Source: Portibacter lacus (GTDB taxonomy: Bacteria; Bacteroidota; Bacteroidia; Chitinophagales; Saprospiraceae). From it: 64,000 nt of DNA. The stretch spans positions 1-64,000 of the forward strand of contig NZ_JAJNKA010000014.1 of the NCBI RefSeq assembly GCF_021533215.1, in the 5' to 3' direction. Shown piece after piece: positions 58,131 to 64,000 of this stretch; the first letter of the stretch is position 1; each line of letters starts with the position of its first letter. The notes under the pieces are model-generated. The model was not told where the DNA came from and ran no database searches. It saw only the letters and a list, made by a program, of their open reading frames with translations. The translations under genes were made by a program, and so were the position numbers.

Positions 58131-59892
58131 ATTGACAATCTTTTTCTTGTTATTCACTTTCATGGTCAATGGGCAGTTGAGTTTGCAAGATTCCTTATTT
58201 TTAAAGAAGGTAGAAAAACATTTGCCTATTATCAGAAACGGCAATTTTTTATCACAAAAGTACCTGGATACTTTAATCGAAATTCAAAGTAATAGTTCTT
58301 CAGAATTTAAAGAAGGCCTTGTGCAGCAAATTCAAGGAACTTACTGGCAAAGTAAAGGAGATCACGAGAAAACGCTGTGGCACTTTAGCAAAGCGGAACA
58401 GATATTAGGTCAATGTTGTCCATTGACGAATGAATATATAAATTCAGTTATTGGTTCTGGTTTCGCTCTTTCAAGCGCAGGATTAATAAATTATGATACC
58501 ACCTATTTTATAAAAGGATCTAATAAAATTAGAAAGGGTTATCGCCAATCTAAAAAACTAGGCAATCGATACAATGAGTTAATGTGTCTTGATTTTATCG
58601 GTGATTACAACTACTATTCAGCTTATCAAGTAGAAAATATGGATAGTGCTCTATATTACTACACCTTACTTGAAAAGGAGTTAGGTCCAGGTCCTGATTC
58701 TAGTTACCGGTTCGTAGAAAGTAAACACAATATGGCCAATGTCTACAGAAGACTAGGTGAAGATGAACTTTCAGAAAAGTACTTTAATGAGTCTATTGAA
58801 TTGTCCAGTAAATACGGCTATAACGATATCCTTTTTGCCATTTTGGGTGATAAAGCAGAGGTCTTAGAAGAAGACGGCAAACATAAAGAGACACTTGAGC
58901 TTAGATTAAAGTCTTACAATTATGTACTAAAAACGAACGATCCAGAGTATATCAATAGAATAGATCGACAGTTATACCGGAGTTATAAAAACTTGAACAA
59001 TCCTGAAAAAGCACTAGAATATCTTGAGAAATATAATCAAGGTATCCAGAATATGAATAAGAGTGGTGCTCTTAAACTCCAGGCAGAATTAGAGAAACAA
59101 TTAGAAATAGATCAACAAGAACTTGAAATTGCAAGACTTGAAAATAAAAATCTAGGGATCACTAGAAACTATCTAATCCTCTTAGCTGGATTATCCTTGT
59201 TGATCATGGGATTCATGTATTGGGCCTACAGACGATTAAGAAAGAGTAATATAAAATTGACCCAGAAAAACAAAGAGATTCTAATGGCGCAGATGAAGGG
59301 ACAGAATATAGAGAGAAAGAGAATGGCTGGTGAATTGCATGATAACTTGAATACAAAAATAGCAGCTGTACGTTACAGACTAGAAGCTCAAGCTCTTGCC
59401 GCGGTAGACCAAAATAAAAAAATGTTCGATGAGACACTCGCATTGGTTAATGATATTTATGAAGATGTCCGGTTAATTTCGCATAATCTGATGCCTGAAA
59501 CAGTAGAAGAAATCGGATTACTTCCTTCTTTACAGAAATTAATCCATACGCTAAATGATAATGATCATACTAAATTCCACCTTGTTTCCAGTATCGAAAA
59601 AGAGAAAGATCTAGAGGCTTATTCCTATCAACTCTATAATATAATCTTCGAAATGATTAACAATATTCTTAAGCATTCTAAAGCAAAGAATGCTTGGATC
59701 AGTCTATCGCAATTGGATTCAAAAGTGAATGTTACCGTAAGTGATGATGGACAAGGGTTCGATGTTAATGAAAACATGGGTGGCTTCGGTCTTAAGAGTA
59801 TCAATTCCAGAGTAGAACAACTCAATGGACATTATACAATTCAGAGCAATCCCGGCGAAGGCACTAAATATATGATAGAGATTCCTATCTAG
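58120..59892 (+). CDS. TPR-containing histidine kinase (NarX/DesK type)
   Basis: 590 aa from the ATG at 58120-58122. An upstream frame exists, but the signal peptide (MNIKLTIFFLLFTFMVNGQ) begins here. TPR repeats fill about 75-310; a coiled coil leads to a membrane helix (about 345-365). The HisKA_3 domain has AGELHDNLNTKIAAVRYR with His407, and the ATPase domain shows NNILKHSKAKN, SDDGQGF and GGFGLKSINSRVEQL. It senses in the periplasm and phosphorylates the NarL-type regulator. Last gene of the signalling operon. Confidence 0.92.
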   Translation: MNIKLTIFFLLFTFMVNGQLSLQDSLFLKKVEKHLPIIRNGNFLSQKYLDTLIEIQSNSSSEFKEGLVQQIQGTYWQSKGDHEKTLWHFSKAEQILGQCCPLTNEYINSVIGSGFALSSAGLINYDTTYFIKGSNKIRKGYRQSKKLGNRYNELMCLDFIGDYNYYSAYQVENMDSALYYYTLLEKELGPGPDSSYRFVESKHNMANVYRRLGEDELSEKYFNESIELSSKYGYNDILFAILGDKAEVLEEDGKHKETLELRLKSYNYVLKTNDPEYINRIDRQLYRSYKNLNNPEKALEYLEKYNQGIQNMNKSGALKLQAELEKQLEIDQQELEIARLENKNLGITRNYLILLAGLSLLIMGFMYWAYRRLRKSNIKLTQKNKEILMAQMKGQNIERKRMAGELHDNLNTKIAAVRYRLEAQALAAVDQNKKMFDETLALVNDIYEDVRLISHNLMPETVEEIGLLPSLQKLIHTLNDNDHTKFHLVSSIEKEKDLEAYSYQLYNIIFEMINNILKHSKAKNAWISLSQLDSKVNVTVSDDGQGFDVNENMGGFGLKSINSRVEQLNGHYTIQSNPGEGTKYMIEIPI

Positions 59893-59963
59893 CTCATTTT
59901 TTTACCACTAAAAATTAATCTCTCTGATTTTTATTATGATCTTTAGTGTTCAATAAGAAATTC

Positions 59964-60773
59964 ATGAAGATAAGACTCATTCTCTTTTTACTGATTTGCA
60001 ATACTGCAATTGCTTATGCATTCCAAGTAGACACCCTGATTATTCAAAGTCAGTCGATGAACAAATCGATCAAGAATTTGGTAATTGTTCCTGATCAATA
60101 TGAATCTCAAGAAGAAAGTTTTCCCGTATTGTATTTACTTCATGGAGCAACGGGTGATCATACCTCATGGCTCAGCATTTTACCCAATTTAGCAGAATTC
60201 GCCACTAAATACAAAATGATCATTGTCTGTCCTAATGGAGACCCTTATAGCTGGTATTTTGATAGCCCAGTTGATTCAGCTTTTCGATATGAAACCTATG
60301 TTTCGAAGGAATTGATCAAGGTCATCGATGACAAGTACAAAACAATTAGAAATAAATCAGGACGTGCAATCACAGGCTTAAGCATGGGAGGCCATGGCGC
60401 ATTTTATCTTGCCTTCAGAAACCAAGATATCTATGGAGCCGCGGGTAGCATGAGTGGAGGAGTTGATATACGACCTTTTCCTAAAGGGTGGGACTTGAAT
60501 AAACGATTAGGTGAATACGCTGAAAATAAGAAAAACTGGGAGCAGCATACGGTCATCAATATGGTGCACTTGCTTAATGGCAGTAATTTAAAACTCATCT
60601 TCGATTGTGGTGTGGATGATTTCTTTTATGATGGCAATAATAGATTGCATGAAAAATTATTGCAACGACGTATTCCGCATGATTATATAGAGCGACCAGG
60701 AAAACACGATTCTAAATATTGGGCTAATTCTATGAAGTATCAATTTTTATTCTTCAGTGATTACTTTAAATGA
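59964..60773 (+). CDS. Exported alpha/beta-hydrolase esterase (EstA/esterase D type)
   Basis: 269 aa from the ATG at 59964 (the upstream GTG adds six unlikely residues before a signal peptide). Signal peptide to about 20. VLYLLHGATGDHTSWL forms the oxyanion region, GLSMGGHGAFYLAFR holds the nucleophile Ser, the acid is near FDCGVDDFFYDG, and the His is in RPGKHDSKYW. It is the family of S-formylglutathione hydrolase/antigen 85-like esterases, probably acting on periplasmic or secreted esters. Single gene, convergent with cca. Confidence 0.85.
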   Translation: MKIRLILFLLICNTAIAYAFQVDTLIIQSQSMNKSIKNLVIVPDQYESQEESFPVLYLLHGATGDHTSWLSILPNLAEFATKYKMIIVCPNGDPYSWYFDSPVDSAFRYETYVSKELIKVIDDKYKTIRNKSGRAITGLSMGGHGAFYLAFRNQDIYGAAGSMSGGVDIRPFPKGWDLNKRLGEYAENKKNWEQHTVINMVHLLNGSNLKLIFDCGVDDFFYDGNNRLHEKLLQRRIPHDYIERPGKHDSKYWANSMKYQFLFFSDYFK

Positions 60774-60804
60774 TCGGTTTAATATTATATAAATTGGATA
60801 ACAC

Positions 60805-62214
60805 CTACCCTACTCCAAATTCTTCACCTTTTTTAAGCATGTAGGCAAATGCCGCATTGTAATCATTCTCGATGTCCCCGTCTAAAATAGCTTCTCTGAT
60901 AGCGGATTTAATATTTCCAACGATTCTCGAAGGTGGAATATGAAAATGTTCCATAATGATCTCACCAGAAATCGGTGGTTCCCAATTTCTAAGGTGATCT
61001 TTCGATTCTACTTCTTTCAGCTTTAGAATAACTTTCTCGTAATTCTTTAAGTAACGAACGACTTTAGCTTCATTCTTAGAAGTAATATCTGCCTTGCATA
61101 AAGTCATTAAATCATCGATGTCATCTCCAGCGTCAAAAAGCAAGCGCCTAATTGCTGAATCAGTGATTTCTTCTTTTGTAAGCGCAATCGGACGAAGATG
61201 CAATCGTACCAATTTCTGAACATATTTCAGTTTATGGTCTAGTGGTAGCTTTAATCGTTTGAAAATTTTAGCGGCCATTCTTTCTCCTACAACTTCATGA
61301 CCATGAAAAGTCCATCCAGCCTTGTCATTGAAACGCTTAGTAGGAGGCTTCGCAATATCATGAAGGATTGCAGCCCACCGAAGCCAAAGATTATCTGTAT
61401 GTTTTGAGATATTATCTAACACTTCTAGTGTATGATAGAAGTTGTCTTTATGTCCTTTCCCATTTCGAATCTCAACACCTTTTAGCGCTTGCATTTCAGG
61501 AAAAAAGAAGGGCAGCAATCCAGTTTCTTCTAGCATTTTAAAACCTCTAGAAGGCGTTGGAGACAGAATAATTTTGTTTAATTCCGTAGTGATTCTTTCC
61601 TTAGAAATAATAGATATTCTGGATTTAAACTCACTCAATGCTTTATAGGTCGTTGGCTCAATTTCAAAATCCAATTGAGTAGCAAACCTTATTGCGCGGA
61701 GCATTCTAAGCGGATCATCAGAGAATGTTTTCCCAGGTTCGAGCGGAGTTTTGATCGTCTTATTCTCTAGGTCAATAAGCCCTTCGAATGGATCCACTAA
61801 ACTCCCAAAATCCTCTTTATTTAAACTGACAGCTAGTGCATTAATCGTGAAGTCTCTTCGATTCTGATCATCTTCCAGACTTCCGCTTTCTATGGCAGGT
61901 TTTCTGGAATCCGATCGGTAAGATTCCTTCCGCGCACCTACAAATTCAATTTCTAAATCTTTGTGCTTGATCATCGCTGTACCAAACCTTTGATAAACCA
62001 CTAATCTAGGTATTGGCTTTAATTTACCAGCTAATTGCTGAGCGAGTTTTATACCGCTTCCTACACAGACAATGTCCATATCTTTCGATGGACGGTTTAA
62101 TAAGCGATCTCTCACATATCCACCTACGACATATGTAGGGTAACCTAATTCTTCTGCACAATCTCCGATCAATTCGAAAATTTTCCTTTCGTATTTCTGA
62201 ATTCTAAATATCAT
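60805..62214 (-). CDS. cca: CCA tRNA nucleotidyltransferase with HD domain
   Basis: 469 aa. The head domain has YVVGGYVRDRLLNRPSKDMDIV, with the G-G and DxD metal site; RRDFTINALAVSLN and DPLRMLRAIRFATQLDFEI define class II enzymes. The HD domain (about 245-400) shows HTLEVLDNISK and WAAILHDIAKP. It adds or repairs the CCA end of tRNA; the HD part may have phosphatase activity. Overlaps the dus gene by 4 nt. Confidence 0.93.
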   Translation of the reverse strand: MIFRIQKYERKIFELIGDCAEELGYPTYVVGGYVRDRLLNRPSKDMDIVCVGSGIKLAQQLAGKLKPIPRLVVYQRFGTAMIKHKDLEIEFVGARKESYRSDSRKPAIESGSLEDDQNRRDFTINALAVSLNKEDFGSLVDPFEGLIDLENKTIKTPLEPGKTFSDDPLRMLRAIRFATQLDFEIEPTTYKALSEFKSRISIISKERITTELNKIILSPTPSRGFKMLEETGLLPFFFPEMQALKGVEIRNGKGHKDNFYHTLEVLDNISKHTDNLWLRWAAILHDIAKPPTKRFNDKAGWTFHGHEVVGERMAAKIFKRLKLPLDHKLKYVQKLVRLHLRPIALTKEEITDSAIRRLLFDAGDDIDDLMTLCKADITSKNEAKVVRYLKNYEKVILKLKEVESKDHLRNWEPPISGEIIMEHFHIPPSRIVGNIKSAIREAILDGDIENDYNAAFAYMLKKGEEFGVG

Positions 62215-63203
62215 ACGGTTACATGATCTGCATAGCGCTCTCTAATCGTTTCTAATGTGTCTTCTAGCTCATTTATATCATGTGAAGTCACCAGAACTGC
62301 TCGAAAAGGCTTAATATGTGGATAACCTCTAAAATAATTTGTATAATGTCTTCTCATTTCTAGGATTCCTAAAACTTCTCCCTTCCATTCAAGACTTTTC
62401 TTCAAGTGTTGTTTTGCAGCATCTACTCTTTCATCTATAGTAGGTGGTGCGAGTTCTTCACCTGTTTTAAAGTAATGCTTAATTTCTCTAAATATCCATG
62501 GATTGCCAATGCTTGCTCTTCCGATCATGATTCCGTCCACACCATATCTATTCTTATATTCTAAGGCTTTAGGCCCAGAATCTATGTCCCCATTACCGAA
62601 AATCGGGATATGTACTCTTGGATTCTCTTTGATTTTACCAATCAGAGACCAGTCAGCCTCTCCTTTGTACATTTGTTTTCTAGTCCTTCCGTGGATCGAT
62701 AACGCTTTAATCCCCACATCTTGCAGTCTTTCTGCAACCTCTTCTATAAACTTTGTATTATCATCCCATCCAAGTCTTGTCTTCACGGTCACGGGAAGAT
62801 TCGTACTTTTCACAATATGATCTGTGAGCTTAACCATCTTGTCGATGTCTTGCAGAATTCCAGCTCCAGCCATCTTACAGGTTACCTTTTTCACTGGGCA
62901 ACCGAAATTGATATCTAGTAATTCTGGTTCAGCTTCTTCTACGATTGCCGCAGCGCGAGCCATAGAATCTAATTCCGCTCCGAAGATCTGAATACCGATA
63001 GGCCTTTCATCATCATAGATGTCCAGTTTCTGGACACTTTTAGTAGCATCCCGGATAAGACCTTCCACAGAGATGAACTCTGTATACATCATATCACAAC
63101 CTTGTTGCTTGCACAACGCGCGAAAAGGAGGATCGCTTACATCCTCCATCGGAGCAAGTAATAATGGGAATTCTCCTAGCTCTGTTTTACCTATTTTGAC
63201 CAA
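62211..63203 (-). CDS. dusB: tRNA-dihydrouridine synthase (DusB-like)
   Basis: 330 aa from the TTG at 63201-63203 (M)VKIGKTELGEFPLLLAPMEDVSDPPF. No ATG exists upstream, and the A-rich AAAAAGAAA stretch fits a start here; the frame extends further with TTG 63275. FMN-binding APMEDVSDPPF, INFGCPVKKVTCKMAGAGIL with the catalytic Cys, SIHGRTRKQMYKG and IFGNGDIDS are typical of Dus. It reduces uridines in tRNA using FMN. Forms a tRNA-processing pair with cca. Confidence 0.92.
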   Translation of the reverse strand: MVKIGKTELGEFPLLLAPMEDVSDPPFRALCKQQGCDMMYTEFISVEGLIRDATKSVQKLDIYDDERPIGIQIFGAELDSMARAAAIVEEAEPELLDINFGCPVKKVTCKMAGAGILQDIDKMVKLTDHIVKSTNLPVTVKTRLGWDDNTKFIEEVAERLQDVGIKALSIHGRTRKQMYKGEADWSLIGKIKENPRVHIPIFGNGDIDSGPKALEYKNRYGVDGIMIGRASIGNPWIFREIKHYFKTGEELAPPTIDERVDAAKQHLKKSLEWKGEVLGILEMRRHYTNYFRGYPHIKPFRAVLVTSHDINELEDTLETIRERYADHVTV

Positions 63204-63383
63204 GTTTATTTCTTTTTGAATCCACAAAAATAAGGCTATTTTTCTAAAGTCATAGAATAACCTGCTCAATAACAAAATCTCCTATTGACATAAGTCTATA
63301 TTTTATATTTATTCAAAAAATAATATTGTCAAAATTTTTAGTTAGTCTAGTAAATCTTTATGTTTCCGTAAAATTAGCCAACT

Positions 63384-64000
63384 ATGTTTTTAGCTATTGT
63401 TCTATGTTTTATTCTTGGATATATTGCTATCGTCCTTGAACACCCTTTAAAATTAGATAAAACCGTACCTGCTCTTATTATGGGTGCTCTGTGTTGGGCA
63501 TTTCTTGCAGTAGGATTTCATAAAGGTTTAATAACTGCAATCGATACACACGAAAATCTTTGGTCTCTTGCTGGCATTACAGACCATGCAGGGGAAGCTT
63601 ATCTGCATAACGAAGAAGGTTTCGTGAATGGATTACTTCACCACTTAGGAAAAACAGCGGAAATCCTCGTTTTCTTGATTGGAGCAATGACCATCGTCGA
63701 GATTATTGATCTTCATAGAGGATTTGATATCTTAAAAGGTTGGGTAAAAACAAAAAATAAAAGAAAGCTGCTTTGGATAATCGGAGTATTAGCCTTTATC
63801 CTTTCTGCTATTATAGATAACTTAACGGCAACGATTGTTCTAGTTACTTTATTGAGAAAAATATTCCACGACAGAGAGACGAGAATATGGTATGCTTCGA
63901 TGGTCGTTATTGCTGCAAACGCAGGTGGAGCTTGGTCGCCGATCGGTGATGTAACTACAACGATGTTATGGATAGGCAAGAAAGTAAGTACACTAGGATT
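63384..64000 (+). CDS. nhaD: NhaD-type Na+/H+ antiporter, 3' end cut by the window
   Basis: The first 205 codons from the ATG at 63384. Membrane helices begin at residues 2-20 (FLAIVLCFILGYIAIVLEHPL). The NhaD landmarks SAIIDNLTATIVLVTL and ANAGGAWSPIGDVTTTML are clear, as is LIGAMTIVEIIDLHRGFDI. NhaD exports Na+ or Li+ in exchange for protons and is common in marine bacteria. The gene lies divergently from dusB, with its promoter in 63204-63383. Confidence 0.9.
   Translation, partial: MFLAIVLCFILGYIAIVLEHPLKLDKTVPALIMGALCWAFLAVGFHKGLITAIDTHENLWSLAGITDHAGEAYLHNEEGFVNGLLHHLGKTAEILVFLIGAMTIVEIIDLHRGFDILKGWVKTKNKRKLLWIIGVLAFILSAIIDNLTATIVLVTLLRKIFHDRETRIWYASMVVIAANAGGAWSPIGDVTTTMLWIGKKVSTLG

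Overview
The window looks like a chromosomal segment of a Bacteroidota bacterium, probably an aerobic, marine or sodium-adapted lineage. The DNA is AT-rich by eye. Many genes have a recognisable Bacteroidota -7 promoter element (TAnnTTTG) instead of sigma70 boxes. The gene content also fits: a TonB receptor with a carboxypeptidase-like N-terminal domain, DUF4374 and DUF6438 lipoproteins, LytTR and TPR-type two-component systems, a COG2509 flavoprotein and KdsA (Gram-negative LPS). Na+-linked carriers (Na/Pi, DASS, NhaD) suggest a salty habitat. I saw no rRNA, tRNA, CRISPR, phage or insertion sequence. I cannot assign a genus.

Layout. 1-7.3 kb (minus strand): a zinc-ribbon DUF3667 membrane protein, an aspartic-protease-like protein with both catalytic Asp replaced by His, a lipoprotein subclass B1 metallo-beta-lactamase, a DUF2254 membrane protein, a flavin reductase-like protein, and a BtrH-type protein with an unknown helical neighbour. 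7.46-7.78 kb: a decayed XRE antitoxin gene. 7.8-11.4 kb: an NAD salvage cluster (nadV, a deoxyribosyltransferase-like gene, prs, nrtR) with three copies of a palindromic operator, two overlapping the prs and nrtR promoters. 11.4-16.5 kb: rlmF, a 4 x 103-bp repeat array, a BaiN-type flavoprotein, DUF4177 and a B12-binding radical SAM protein. 16.7-24.9 kb (plus): a probable iron or siderophore uptake operon (TonB receptor, DUF4374 lipoprotein, ankyrin protein, DUF2271 protein, PepSY-flavoreductase). 25-31.1 kb: HtrA protease with a 47-aa ORF, Hsp20, DUF3010, an MDR oxidoreductase, cold-shock protein, a MaoC/FabG pair and VF530. 31.4-36.6 kb: a LytS/LytTR pair and a large beta-roll protein ending in an S74 chaperone. 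36.9-41.6 kb: ABC-F, a heptamer repeat array, DoxX, a COG2509 flavoprotein and kdsA. 42.2-47.8 kb: GGCT-like protein, yidC, DUF6438 lipoprotein, gpsA, and a two-gene coiled-coil module whose second member looks like a membrane-anchored PspA relative. 47.9-52.3 kb: chrA, Na/Pi and DASS carriers. 52.5-59.9 kb: a compact signalling operon (FHA-trypsin fusion, PP2C, Ser/Thr kinase, outer-membrane barrel, NarL-type regulator, TPR histidine kinase). 59.9-64 kb: an esterase, a dus-cca pair, and the start of nhaD, cut by the window end.

The most noteworthy items are the FHA-protease/PP2C/kinase/two-component operon, the TM-PspA-like pair, the NrtR operator layout with a third operator and an intact Nudix box, the two structured intergenic repeat arrays, and the double-His aspartic-protease homologue. 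Assignments rest on motif recognition by eye; no database search was run.
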